Assembly: GCF_934309415.1 (NCBI RefSeq)
Contig: NZ_CAKRDI010000005.1
Location: 62,001-126,000, forward strand
Source: an uncultured Mediterraneibacter sp.
Lineage (GTDB): Bacteria; Bacillota; Clostridia; Lachnospirales; Lachnospiraceae
Direction: 5' to 3'
Length of the DNA: 64,000 nucleotides
The notes below the pieces were generated by a model. That model was given only the letters and a program-made list of their open reading frames with translations, was not told the origin of the DNA and made no database searches. Below, one piece after another: positions 33,921 through 43,718 of the stretch. How positions within the stretch are numbered: position 1 is the stretch's first letter; every line of letters begins with the position of its first letter. Position numbers and translations under genes: made by a program.

Positions 33921-34352
33921 TTATTCTCCTGCCTTCTCTAAAGCCTGCTGTGTCGCATTCCTTATCCCGGTAGAGCTAAAAGTTGCTCCACTGATTGTAT
34001 CCACATCCCAGGTCTGTTGTTCAATAATTGTCGGAATAATCTCTTTCGCCATTGCCAGATAAGCTCCATCTTCTTTTTCAGCTGAAAGTATATTCACTTC
34101 CGTTACTTTTCCATCTTTAACTGTAACTGAAACGGAGATTGGTCCGCCGAATCCTTCCGCTTCACCCTCATAGGTTCCATCTTTATATCCAGACTCTGCA
34201 CTTTCTTCTGTGCTTCCCTCGCTGCTCTCTACCTGTGCTTTCAGTCTGGCTATTTCGTCATCTTTTTCTCTTGCAGTAAGAACAGAATTATATCCCAGCA
34301 GCAACATAACTATTGCCACAAGACTTACTACTCGTATCCAAAACTCTTTCAT
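33921..34352 (-). CDS. Membrane-anchored single-FMN-domain protein
   Basis: 143 aa. One N-terminal helix (about 6-25) anchors it, then a short coiled region and one FMN-binding domain: YKDGTYEGEAEGFGGPISVSV (56-76) and the flavinylation motif DTISGAT (118-124), where ApbE would attach FMN to Thr 124. This is RnfG/NqrC-like architecture reduced to the core. Between the multi-FMN protein and the 4Fe-4S membrane protein it is placed to relay electrons across the membrane face. Confidence 0.9.
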   Translation of the reverse strand: MKEFWIRVVSLVAIVMLLLGYNSVLTAREKDDEIARLKAQVESSEGSTEESAESGYKDGTYEGEAEGFGGPISVSVTVKDGKVTEVNILSAEKEDGAYLAMAKEIIPTIIEQQTWDVDTISGATFSSTGIRNATQQALEKAGE

Positions 34353-34411
34353 TCAGTAATTTTTCTCCACTTTTTTCTCTAAAATACTGTAATTAATTCA
34401 ATATAAACCCA

Positions 34412-36259
34412 TTAACGTTTTGCACTGTCAAGTGCTGTCTGACATGCATCAATCAATGCTTTAGAACTACATGTTGCACCTGAAATAGTGTCAATCTGAT
34501 CTAAATTGCCTGCTTCTGTAACCTGAGTGACAACTCCTTTCGTGCCTGAAGCTCCATTCATAGCTCTCTTCATGTACCAGTTGTTCGATTTATCAGACCA
34601 GCTTACATCACTTATCGATATAATCTTGTCATTGAAAACTGTGATTGCAAGTGAAACTTCATAAGGATCAAACTCTTCCTCTTCGTCTGGCTGACACTCC
34701 ACGCTTGCTGTATAATCACCATTAATATAAACTGTTTCCGGCTCCTCTTCACCTTTTTTCACGAGACCGCTGATCGCTGCATTAACAGATGCTGATGCCT
34801 TATCTACTTTTTCCTGTTTATCGTCAGAAGTCAATGTTTCTTTCAACTGTTTTGCTTCCTGCAATTTTTGCTGTAAGACTGCCCAGCTTTCAGGAGTATA
34901 ATCCTCTTCCTTAAGTGCCTCTGCCATTGCAATGAATTCATCCAGTTTTGTGATATCAATGGTTTCTTTGTTATCTTTATTATCCTTATTGTCAGTTCCA
35001 CTTCCATTTTTGTCATTCAATGGCTTCTGACCATTTGTGATTCTCTTTGCATCTTCCAGTGCGTTGCTGACTGCGCCAATCAGTCCTTTTGAACTGTAAG
35101 TTGCCCCAGACACTGTATCCACATCTGTTTTCTGCTGCTCTACTATTTGATCCACAACATTCAGCGCTCGTTTAAAGAAGGTCTCATCATCTTCCTCTTC
35201 CGTTACAAGAATCGATGTGATTGTCTTATTCTTAAGGACAACCGCAACCGTAATATCTCCCTGATATCCTTCGGCAGTGCCATAATAAATTCCATCTTTG
35301 TACGGGAATTTTCCGGCTACGATATCTCCTGAGTTATGATTGCCATTGTTCTGGTTATTGTTTTGGCCATCGTTTTTATTATTCTGATTGCTGTTCGTTC
35401 CGGCATTCCCACTGTTGCCTGAAGAATCCACAGCAGCCTGGCTCAGCGCATCACGTACTGCTTCAATGATTCCAACAGAACTGTAAGTTGCTCCGGAAAC
35501 AGTATCTACATTTGTACTCTGACTGGATACAATGTTACTGATCAATCCGGATGCTTTCTGAATAAAGCTGTCTCCATCATCTGTCTTTGTGATTTCAATA
35601 GATGCGATTTTTCCATCACTGATCACTACTCTTACAGTCAGAGGGCCTGCAAATCCTGTACCTGTTCCATAATAAGTTCCATCCTTGTAAGCAGCTGCAT
35701 CTGATACTTTTTCAACGGTCTTTGATCCACCTGCTGCAGGTGTTGCCGCGCCGGACAGAGAAGCTCCTGTTGTGCCACTCTCTTTTTTCCCTGTCAATGC
35801 ATTCTTCACCGCATTAATAATTCCATTAGAACTATAAGTCGCTCCGGAAACCACATCTACATCCAGCTTCTGTGACTGAATAATCTTGTCAATTACAGCT
35901 TTTGCACGATTAAAGAACGCAGCATCATCTGTTGTACTGATTACATTGATTGCAACAATTGATTTATCCTTAATCTGAACAGACACTGTTACATCACCTG
36001 AAAAGCCGGTACCTGTTCCCTGATACGTTCCATCTGCCAGATCAAAAGAGCCTTTTGCTCCCTGTATTTCTGCCTTCGTTTCTTTTTCTGTTGCTTTATC
36101 ATTGTCTTTCTCTGTCTTGTCAGCTTTTACTGACTTATCAGAAGCATACACAGGAGCCTGATAACCACTCAGTGAAGATGCCACACATCCTGCCACAACA
36201 ACTGCTGCCAGACCAGGTGTAAATGACCTCAACTGTTCTATTACTTTCTTTCTGTCCAT
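34412..36259 (-). CDS. Secreted protein with four FMN-binding domains and a FIVAR repeat
   Basis: 615 aa. The N-terminus has a hydrophobic core with VAGC (Cys 25), a possible lipobox, and an alternative cleavage near VYAS (40). Four FMN-binding domains carry SGAT at 138-141, 255-258, 384-387 and 593-596, each preceded by a DGxYxGxGxGFxG-type strand. A FIVAR-like helical repeat (about 438-502) sits between domains 3 and 4. Asn/Gly-rich linkers separate the domains. Each SGAT threonine is a predicted ApbE target, giving up to four covalent FMNs on one chain. Operon: apbE, this gene, the one-domain gene, the 4Fe-4S gene. Known families point to extracytosolic electron transfer; the acceptor is unknown. 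Confidence 0.9.
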   Translation of the reverse strand: MDRKKVIEQLRSFTPGLAAVVVAGCVASSLSGYQAPVYASDKSVKADKTEKDNDKATEKETKAEIQGAKGSFDLADGTYQGTGTGFSGDVTVSVQIKDKSIVAINVISTTDDAAFFNRAKAVIDKIIQSQKLDVDVVSGATYSSNGIINAVKNALTGKKESGTTGASLSGAATPAAGGSKTVEKVSDAAAYKDGTYYGTGTGFAGPLTVRVVISDGKIASIEITKTDDGDSFIQKASGLISNIVSSQSTNVDTVSGATYSSVGIIEAVRDALSQAAVDSSGNSGNAGTNSNQNNKNDGQNNNQNNGNHNSGDIVAGKFPYKDGIYYGTAEGYQGDITVAVVLKNKTITSILVTEEEDDETFFKRALNVVDQIVEQQKTDVDTVSGATYSSKGLIGAVSNALEDAKRITNGQKPLNDKNGSGTDNKDNKDNKETIDITKLDEFIAMAEALKEEDYTPESWAVLQQKLQEAKQLKETLTSDDKQEKVDKASASVNAAISGLVKKGEEEPETVYINGDYTASVECQPDEEEEFDPYEVSLAITVFNDKIISISDVSWSDKSNNWYMKRAMNGASGTKGVVTQVTEAGNLDQIDTISGATCSSKALIDACQTALDSAKR

Positions 36260-36320
36260 CCTTTGGCTCCCCTTTCTTCTGTTTCTCTCATTTTTTCTTA
36301 TCTGTCTCTTTATCTCTTAT

Positions 36321-36353
36321 GTTACTGTTCACAGGTAACCTGTAAACAGTAAC
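36321..36353. repeat. Family-2 hairpin downstream of apbE
   Basis: GTTACTGTTCACAG (36321-36334) and CTGTAAACAGTAAC (36340-36353) form a near-perfect stem with a five-base loop. It begins five bases after the apbE stop codon on the minus strand and is almost identical to 6303-6335. It could cause partial termination inside the operon. Confidence 0.75.
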
Positions 36354-36357
36354 TCGC

Positions 36358-37446
36358 TTATTTCTTTATTACATTTACTTTATGTTCTGATTCAAACTGA
36401 TCTGCAATTCCTTCAGACACAGAAAGTGTTCCGTCTTCTGCTTCCAGAATCATGTCGAACTCATCGCTGTGTTCTTTCCAGAATGCTTCTGCTTTCTCTT
36501 CTCCCATAATAAACAGGGAAGTTGAAAGTCCATCTGCCAGAGTTCCATCGCTGCTCACAATGGAGACTGAGATCAATCCGTTTTCAGCTGGATATCCCGT
36601 TCTTGGATCTATAATGTGATGATAGGTCTTTCCATCCTGTTCAAAATAGCGTTCATATCCGCCGGATGTAATCACAGCTTTATCCTGCGTTGTCAGGATT
36701 CCAAGGTACTCTTCTTCACTGCTTGGGCTCTGAATCGCTACCCGCCACTGACTTCCATCTGTCTTGGTTCCAAGCACCTGAACATTACCACCTAAATTGG
36801 CAAGTCCGCTCTCCACGCCATGTTCTTTGAAGATATCCATGATTCTTGCAGAAGTATATCCTTTTGCAATTCCACCAAAATCAATCTTCATTCCCTCCTG
36901 ATCAAAAGATACTTTTTTGTTCTTCTCATCATATTGAATCTCAGACGCATCTGTCAGTTTTAATAATTCTTTTAATTCTGAATCTTCCGGTACTCTGTAA
37001 TTCTGAGTTGTGAATCCCCATGCTTCCATGATCGGATAAATTGCTATATCAAACAGGCCATCTGTTTTTTCGTACAATTCCATCGAACGTTCCAACAAGT
37101 AGGACGTATCATCTGTCAATGAACCGCCTCCGTTTGCATTGATCTGTCCAACGTCACTGTTTTCATCTCCGGTTGAAAGTACTTCATCCAACCGTTTGAT
37201 TTCATCTGCCGCAGCATCTACTGCTTCCTGAGCATTTTCACCATATGCTTTCAGACTCATGTATGTGTCCATGGCAAATAATTCAGTGGAAGCTTCCTGA
37301 CTGTCTGCATCATCAGACTGTGTAGAAGATTCTGTGTTTTCTGTATTATTTTCTTTTGTTGCAGATGAATCTGCCTTTGACGTACAGCCAGTAAATAATG
37401 CTGTACAAAGTATGGCTGTGATAAGTAATACTTTTCTGTTTTTCAT
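36358..37446 (-). CDS. apbE: FAD:protein FMN transferase (ApbE), lipoprotein
   Basis: Attaches FMN from FAD to Thr of Dxx[ST]GAT motifs in exported proteins (362 aa). Lipobox LFTGC (Cys 21), then an acidic Ser/Thr linker. The ApbE fold shows STELFAMDTYMSLKAYG (about 52), DIAIYPIMEAWGF (about 137), KIDFGGIAKGYTSARI (about 188), GLANLGGNVQVLG (about 213), and the metal/FAD motif HHIIDPRTGYP (about 273) with TLADGLSTSLFIMG (about 305). First gene of the operon whose products carry five clear target motifs, so its substrates are probably its neighbours. Confidence 0.95.
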   Translation of the reverse strand: MKNRKVLLITAILCTALFTGCTSKADSSATKENNTENTESSTQSDDADSQEASTELFAMDTYMSLKAYGENAQEAVDAAADEIKRLDEVLSTGDENSDVGQINANGGGSLTDDTSYLLERSMELYEKTDGLFDIAIYPIMEAWGFTTQNYRVPEDSELKELLKLTDASEIQYDEKNKKVSFDQEGMKIDFGGIAKGYTSARIMDIFKEHGVESGLANLGGNVQVLGTKTDGSQWRVAIQSPSSEEEYLGILTTQDKAVITSGGYERYFEQDGKTYHHIIDPRTGYPAENGLISVSIVSSDGTLADGLSTSLFIMGEEKAEAFWKEHSDEFDMILEAEDGTLSVSEGIADQFESEHKVNVIKK

Positions 37447-37471
37447 TAACTGATTGATTCTGCCCTTCTAT

Positions 37472-37499
37472 ATATTACTGTTGATTTTCAAATTAACAA
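37472..37499 (-). promoter_or_regulatory. Possible promoter of the apbE operon
   Basis: Minus strand: TTGTTA (37499-37494), a 16-base spacer, TAATAT (37477-37472). The region is very AT-rich, so other choices exist. Confidence 0.35.
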
Positions 37500-37660
37500 C
37501 ACAATATTTTGTCTATATATTTTTTATAACGAAATATCTTTGTTATATTTATTATTGTTAGTCATTTCTCACACAAATAAGTTGTAACTACCAGTACAGT
37601 ATTATATACTATATCTTTTTTAGTTTCAATTTATTAAGATGAGAATTTTTCTCATTAAAA

Positions 37661-37703
37661 GATGGAGCATAGTGAATATTATTTCACTATGCTCCATCTT
37701 TTT
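37661..37703. terminator. Bidirectional terminator between the transglutaminase-like giant and apbE
   Basis: GATGGAGCATAGTGAA (37661-37676) pairs perfectly with TTCACTATGCTCCATC (37683-37698). Plus strand continues TTTTTG, minus strand TTTTAATG. It lies 60 bases past the stop of the giant gene. Confidence 0.9.
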
Positions 37704-37758
37704 GTAGCCTTGTTTATAAATCAGATAATCTAATTTATTTGAACTAACCTCTTAAACT

Positions 37759-40700
37759 TTATTTTGCTTTTCCATATACATACGGTGCAGCTTCTCCGAT
37801 AATTCTCTTTCCGCTTGCATCTTTATAGTATGGATATACCCAGTAGAAGTTATAATCTGTTGTAAGCGCTTTTACATCTGTATACGTAGCTGATGAAGTC
37901 ATGCCAATATAAGCACGTTCTCCATTTCCACGTTTTCCGTAAATCAGATAGCCCTGTACTCCACTGGTCTTGCTCTTTGTCCAGCTTAACTTAACTCCGC
38001 CTGCAACTCCTGTTGCTTTCAGGTTTGTTACTGCTTCAAATACTTTTGCTTTTCCATATACATATGGTGCAGCATCTCCAACAACTCTGTTTCCGTCTGC
38101 ATCTTTGTAATATGGATATACCCAGTAGAAGTTATAATCTGTTGTAGATGCTTTCTGATCTGTATATGTAGTTGCATTTGTTGTCATACCAATATAACCA
38201 TACTTGCCATCTTTTCCATATTTACCATAGATCAGATAACCTTCTGCTCCAGCTGACTGAGTCCAGCTAAGTTTTACTCCGCCTGCAACTCCTGCTGTCT
38301 TCAGATCTGTTACAGCTGCACACTTTTTAGCTTTTCCATATACATAATTTGGTGTCTTACCTACAAATCTCTTTCCTGTAGAATCTTTGCAGTATGCATA
38401 AATCCAATAGAAATTGTATTTATCTGCTGCTGCATTCTTATCTACATATGCTGTCTGGCTTTCAGTCATTCCGATATAGCCATATTTTCCATCAGATCCG
38501 CGTTTTCCGTAAATCAGATATCCATCAGCATCGTCCATCTTATCCCAGGAAAGTTTTACTTTACCAACTGTTGAAGATACTTTTACATTCTGAACTACAT
38601 CAAGTTTATTCTCTGCAAGTTCTATTTCTTTAGTGTCTTCTTTTGTATAAGAAGTACCGTCTGGTGATACTACTGTTGCAACGTAGTAACCTGCTCCCTT
38701 TGTTGTATATGTTGGCTCAATTGTTGTCTCAAATTTGATTGTTACCTCTGGTGTCTGAACATCTGTTGTGTCATTTGCACATGTAAATGTTGCTGTTGTT
38801 GTCCATGTTCCATCTTCTGCCTCTGTCCAGTCAGACCATACCGGCTCACCATAGTTGTGACCTAATGCATCGATTACATCTTCATGTGTATTTGTAATTT
38901 CATTTCCATTCGGATCTGTTGCAGTTGCTGTGTATACTTTCTTTCCTTCTGTTTCACATGTAGGATCTGTAATAACCGGATCGCTTACTTTTGCATCTGC
39001 AGTCTCTACATGAGATGCATCTCTGCTACATGTAAATGTTACAACCGGTGCATAGTTTCCGTCTGCATCTTTCTTATCCCAGTTCCATGTAGCTTCCCAT
39101 ACGTGTCCAAGAGCCGCAACATCTTCTGTCTTACTCTCTTCGTACTCTTTGCCATTGAATGTTACTTTTGCTGTGTAAGTGATCTTTCCAGCTTCTGTAC
39201 ATGTAGCACCGTCAGATTTCTCTGTTACTGTTGCATCTACAGTTTCTGTATGACTGTTGTCACGATCACATGTAAATGTTGCTGTTGCTTTATAAGTATT
39301 GTTGTCACCCTTTGTCCAGTTGAATGTTGCTTCATCTTTCCAGTCATGACCAAGTGCTTTTACTTCTACTTCTTTTGTATCCTCAGCAATTGTAACCTCT
39401 TTGTCATCTTTGTCTTTTGCTGTAACTGTTGCTACATATACATCTTTTCCTGCTTCTGTACATGTAGGAGCAACGGATTTTTCGCTATCTTTTTTAACTG
39501 TAACTGTTGCATTTTCTTCTACAGCTCCACAAACAGTACACTTGAGTTCACCAACAGTAACTGCTGCTCCCTCTTTCTGTTCTGTAGAGTAACCTGTAAT
39601 GTTTCCATCTGCATCTTTGATCGCAGCTGCATCCCAGTTGAATTCTACATTCCCGTATGTATGCTGACCTGCTTCATTTGATACTTCTTCGGATACTAAA
39701 TATTTAACACCATCTTCAGTTGTACCTGCTGCTTTATAAACATTTGTTACACCTTTATCACATGTTCCAGTACTGCTAACCAGTTTTGCATCTACTGTTA
39801 CAGCTTTATCCAGTGTCTTATTGATAGAATCACGGTTTGCTTTATTTGTTGCATTATCGTCAGATGAAAGCAAGCAATCGAGCTTGTCAATTTTATCTGC
39901 ACAAGATTCACATTTAAGTGTCTGGAATGTTACTGTTGAGTGATCATCACTCCATTTTGCATCTGTCGGTACATATGTATGACCTTCTGCTTCGTTTTTA
40001 ATAGCTGCATCCCAGATAGCTTTTCTCTTCTCATATGTAGAGTTGGCCTGTTCGTAATTAGATTTAACAGGTTCTGTAATACAAGCACCACATTCCGGGC
40101 ATACATAGTTATCTGCTTCGTTTTTAACACCATCTGTCTTTGTATAGTATACCTCATGGAATTTGATGTAATGATGTTCATGTGCTGTATTTTCTTTTTC
40201 TACACGTGTGCCATCTTTAATCAAACCACAATCAGAACAACGTTCCTCTGTAAATGCATCGCGACCACAGGTTGCAGGTACAGAAACTGTTTCATAGTTA
40301 TGTGAAGTACCTGTGAGTGTCTTCAGATCAACAGTGTCTACAAAGTTAGCTGACCACATGAACTCGTCATTATCATTGTTCTGTGCACCCATGATCTGCT
40401 GATATTTCTTGTAGTTTGTATAAGTTGGGTTGTAATCTGTCTCTTCAAATTCATAACCGTAGCTTGTATGATCAAGGATATCACTCTTACCGGAAATGAA
40501 TGCAAAGTTTGTACCGATAGAAACAACCAGATCATCACCTTTTACTGTTAAACCAGCAATCGGATGATTTGTAACAGTGAAATCTGCATTATCTTCACTT
40601 GTTGTTGTAAATGCCATACCACCAAACAACTTGGTTGTATCACGTTTTGCAGATACAGTATTGTATTCTTTCACTACAGCTACAGTACCATCTGCAGGAT

Positions 40701-43215
40701 CATAAGAAACAATATCATTAGATACATTGAAATAAATCTTACCATCTGTATACATAGCTGCTGTCAGACCAATAGATGGATAAACGCTCTGCTCCTCTAC
40801 AAACTGTGCATACAGTTTTGTCAGAAGATCATTCTTTTCCATCTTTCCGTCTTTCAGAACACTTACAAATGTATCGTCATCATCGCTGTTTTCCTTATCA
40901 GTAAAGTTAATCAGTGTCTCATAATCGCTGTCTCCATCCTGTGTGTCATCAGATGTCAGTTTGTGACGAACGATCTTATACTCTGTTGACTTCTGATTCT
41001 GGTTCATACTTGTTCTTGAGAACAAATCTGTAGAATCATACATGTAGTATGCATAGCCATCTGCATAGTATACATTACTTGCTGCACGTGCCATCCATGC
41101 AGTCTCATATGTCTTATCAGTTGCTACATCTTTATACAGGGACCTGATATCGCTATAGTTACCACTGTATAGGCTTTCTGTACTTGTTTCACTAAACAGG
41201 AAGAATGCATGGTTCATATCACCATCCGTCTCTACACGGTCACGACTCATAACCTCTGTGTATACATCTGCATAACATGGGTCAATATAGTACCATGTTT
41301 CTCCAACCTTCACTGCATTCCAGTAATGATCAGATGCAAAACCTTCCTGCTCCTCACCATACATTGTAACATCTGACTGGAATGAAATTCTTACAAGGTC
41401 AACTGTATAATTCTTAGTTGTATCAAGTTTTCCATCTGTATAATACAGTTCTTTTGCTGTCTTCCAGTTATCACATACTTCTGAAGTTGTTCCATCATCT
41501 GCTGTAACAGTTGTCTTACTGTCATAACCTTTCTCAGGATCAATCAGATAAATATCTTTATCCAAGCACTGAACAAGATATGTATAAGCTTTAGAATATC
41601 CAAGGCATACGGATGTTCCCATTCCGAAAGCTCCAAACTGTGAGCCTTCCCAGTAATTGATAACACCAGTTGTCATACCGTCTGCCGCCTGCTGTGCATA
41701 AATCGGAATTGCATCTTTAAAACTTGTGTCTTTTTCTCCATCATTATTCAAATCTAATGCAGGATCATCACTCTTTAACTGCTGCTGTGTCAATTCCTCA
41801 ACAGTCATCTTATAACCTGGTGCATTTTCAGGGTCAACCTCAACACCATTTTCTTCTGCATCTTTAATAAATGCATCTGCCTGTTCTTTTAACTGATCTG
41901 CTGTATCATCACCAAAATTGGATCTTGCATATCCATCTGGATCAGCATCAATGGCATCTTTATTTGCTGTCAAATACGCTTCTGCCTGTTCCTGTGCAGC
42001 CTGTTTTTCTTCATCTGTTGCTTCACTTTCATCTTTGCCTAAAGCCTGCTTATATACCGCATTTTGGATTGCTTTCTCATAGAACTGAACACGAAGATTA
42101 TCTTCAATTCCGGCAAAAATCTGATCATGAAAGTTCTGTTTAATCTGAGGTTCATAAACATTATAAATCTCTGTATTTACTTCTTTCTCATGCTCCTGTG
42201 GCTGAGGATCTTTGGCAATCATCGGCTTATCATCTTCTGTTTCCTTACCAGAGTTCATGATATAGGACATATCAAAAGTATTCTCATGAGCCAGCCAGTC
42301 ATTCAAAACAAGAAGTTTCTGAGCCTTTGTCTGAGCGCCAGATGCCTCAACTGCTGCAAGAGCATCTTTTCTTGCATTCTGGACATCTGTACCATAGTAC
42401 TTAATACCTAACTTATCACCATATGTGAAAGTGAAGATCATACCTGTCAGATCATCATAACTATATTCACCATTTCTTACCTGATCAACTGTCGCACCGT
42501 CCAATGCAAGCATCTCACCAAGGATTCCCAATCCATCCTTATCATCATTGAAATCAAGGAAGAAAGGATTCTGAACACCCAATACATTGGCATTGGCAGA
42601 CCACTGATTCAGATACTGCTGATACATGCCGACAACAGTATTGATCTGATCTTCTGATAATTTTTTCTTTTCTGTAGTTTCTGTCTCTTCATCGGAATAT
42701 GCTGCAATGGCATTGACATCAGAGTTTTCATCCTCCATGCCTTCTTCGCCGCCTACAATCTCAATATTCTCCAGTGCTTCACGCAGACTCTGAATTGAAG
42801 GATCAGATTCATCAATCTCTACATCCTTTGTCAGCTGTTCAGCTACAGCTGCATTAGCACCCTGGAAGTTAATTGTCGGGATAGAAATTGTATAACCACC
42901 ATCCACCTTAACTTCATTATCTCCTTCTTCAGCAGCCTGAGCATCTGCATCAGCAGCTTCATCTGCTGTATCCTGCTCGTCCGCCTCTTCAGGAGTCGCA
43001 TCGTCTGCTGCTGTGGAATCATCAGCTTCATCTACTGCTGCATCATCCGCTACAGCATCAGCTTCATCTGTTGTTTCCTGAACAGCTGTGGCATCGTTAT
43101 TCTCATCTTCTGCTACATTATCTGTCGGCTCTGCATAAGCAGGCATTGGAACAGATGTTGCTAACATAGCAGCTGAAAGCACGATACCTAAAAGTTGTGT
43201 TTTCTTCTTTTTCAT
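37759..43215 (-). CDS. Giant secreted transglutaminase-like protein with Cys/His-rich repeats and three FN3-like modules
   Basis: 1818 aa from ATG 43215 (MKKKKTQ); the open frame reaches 43248, and another ATG lies at 43242. The signal peptide ends near PAYAE (29), then an Asp/Glu/Ala-rich linker to about 100. A transglutaminase-like domain has GTSVCLGYSKAY (Cys 537), DHYWNAV (His 630) and WYYIDPCY (Asp 645). Later come paired CxxC motifs (CSDCG, CPECG, CESCA, CTVCG) and four repeats of about 80 residues with LGHxW and TFTCxxDxxHxE. Three FN3-like modules (about 1534-1818) end YVYGKAK. No sorting signal. The catalytic triad suggests a protease or cross-linking enzyme of the cell surface. It has its own promoter and terminator. 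Confidence 0.87.
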   Translation of the reverse strand: MKKKKTQLLGIVLSAAMLATSVPMPAYAEPTDNVAEDENNDATAVQETTDEADAVADDAAVDEADDSTAADDATPEEADEQDTADEAADADAQAAEEGDNEVKVDGGYTISIPTINFQGANAAVAEQLTKDVEIDESDPSIQSLREALENIEIVGGEEGMEDENSDVNAIAAYSDEETETTEKKKLSEDQINTVVGMYQQYLNQWSANANVLGVQNPFFLDFNDDKDGLGILGEMLALDGATVDQVRNGEYSYDDLTGMIFTFTYGDKLGIKYYGTDVQNARKDALAAVEASGAQTKAQKLLVLNDWLAHENTFDMSYIMNSGKETEDDKPMIAKDPQPQEHEKEVNTEIYNVYEPQIKQNFHDQIFAGIEDNLRVQFYEKAIQNAVYKQALGKDESEATDEEKQAAQEQAEAYLTANKDAIDADPDGYARSNFGDDTADQLKEQADAFIKDAEENGVEVDPENAPGYKMTVEELTQQQLKSDDPALDLNNDGEKDTSFKDAIPIYAQQAADGMTTGVINYWEGSQFGAFGMGTSVCLGYSKAYTYLVQCLDKDIYLIDPEKGYDSKTTVTADDGTTSEVCDNWKTAKELYYTDGKLDTTKNYTVDLVRISFQSDVTMYGEEQEGFASDHYWNAVKVGETWYYIDPCYADVYTEVMSRDRVETDGDMNHAFFLFSETSTESLYSGNYSDIRSLYKDVATDKTYETAWMARAASNVYYADGYAYYMYDSTDLFSRTSMNQNQKSTEYKIVRHKLTSDDTQDGDSDYETLINFTDKENSDDDDTFVSVLKDGKMEKNDLLTKLYAQFVEEQSVYPSIGLTAAMYTDGKIYFNVSNDIVSYDPADGTVAVVKEYNTVSAKRDTTKLFGGMAFTTTSEDNADFTVTNHPIAGLTVKGDDLVVSIGTNFAFISGKSDILDHTSYGYEFEETDYNPTYTNYKKYQQIMGAQNNDNDEFMWSANFVDTVDLKTLTGTSHNYETVSVPATCGRDAFTEERCSDCGLIKDGTRVEKENTAHEHHYIKFHEVYYTKTDGVKNEADNYVCPECGACITEPVKSNYEQANSTYEKRKAIWDAAIKNEAEGHTYVPTDAKWSDDHSTVTFQTLKCESCADKIDKLDCLLSSDDNATNKANRDSINKTLDKAVTVDAKLVSSTGTCDKGVTNVYKAAGTTEDGVKYLVSEEVSNEAGQHTYGNVEFNWDAAAIKDADGNITGYSTEQKEGAAVTVGELKCTVCGAVEENATVTVKKDSEKSVAPTCTEAGKDVYVATVTAKDKDDKEVTIAEDTKEVEVKALGHDWKDEATFNWTKGDNNTYKATATFTCDRDNSHTETVDATVTEKSDGATCTEAGKITYTAKVTFNGKEYEESKTEDVAALGHVWEATWNWDKKDADGNYAPVVTFTCSRDASHVETADAKVSDPVITDPTCETEGKKVYTATATDPNGNEITNTHEDVIDALGHNYGEPVWSDWTEAEDGTWTTTATFTCANDTTDVQTPEVTIKFETTIEPTYTTKGAGYYVATVVSPDGTSYTKEDTKEIELAENKLDVVQNVKVSSTVGKVKLSWDKMDDADGYLIYGKRGSDGKYGYIGMTESQTAYVDKNAAADKYNFYWIYAYCKDSTGKRFVGKTPNYVYGKAKKCAAVTDLKTAGVAGGVKLSWTQSAGAEGYLIYGKYGKDGKYGYIGMTTNATTYTDQKASTTDYNFYWVYPYYKDADGNRVVGDAAPYVYGKAKVFEAVTNLKATGVAGGVKLSWTKSKTSGVQGYLIYGKRGNGERAYIGMTSSATYTDVKALTTDYNFYWVYPYYKDASGKRIIGEAAPYVYGKAK

Positions 43216-43405
43216 AGCTTTCCGTTTTCCTTTCTCATACATTTCCAAAACTTTCTCCGTTAAAGTTTCTCTTCCCTCTTCTTTGCGGCTGCCATCACCT
43301 CTTTTTCATATTCGGACTTACACTCCTCCCTGTTTTTATGCATTTCAACTATAACTATTAGTATTTTTTTAGTATAAAAATAAATAGTAAGTCCATATTA
43401 AGAGT

Positions 43406-43434
43406 AGTATATCACTGAACAAATCTATAGTCAA
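43406..43434 (-). promoter_or_regulatory. Promoter of the transglutaminase-like giant
   Basis: Minus strand: TTGACT (43434-43429), a 17-base spacer, TATACT (43411-43406), close to consensus. The leader is about 185 bases and AT-rich. Confidence 0.75.
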
Positions 43435-43718
43435 TTAAGCTGGTTGATTTTGACAGATTCTTAATGTTTTTGCGAATCTGCAAAGTGCCTCTTCCACTAA
43501 ATACACTATATATAGTTTCTGACTCTGAATCCATTTTTCCTTCCAAATCAACTTTTTTTCATTTTCCAATCATTTTTCAGGCTGTAAAATATCTTTCCTC
43601 ACTGAAAAACAGATATTATAATGTCTTTTCTTCCGTGATCGCTGTTATTCACAAAACATCTTCAAACGATAACCTGTGATCTTCACTTTAGTCTTTACAC
43701 TATAATATCTGTTCTTAT
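43435..43718. other. Intergenic region with no recognised feature
   Basis: Together with the leader at 43216-43405 this makes about 500 bases without a gene. AT-rich and free of the two repeat families. A short open frame at 43464-43679 has no ribosome site. No clear terminator for rfbA was found. Confidence 0.4.

Noticed and set aside
38884..39681. 265-aa Cys-rich plus-strand open frame
   Set aside because: Antisense to the transglutaminase-like giant. Its Cys/Ile/Phe richness mirrors Thr/Ala/Asn-rich codons of the true gene.
43435..43718. Possible small RNA or riboswitch before rfbA/after the giant gene
   Set aside because: No conserved stem pattern or terminator could be found by eye; the stretch is only AT-rich.
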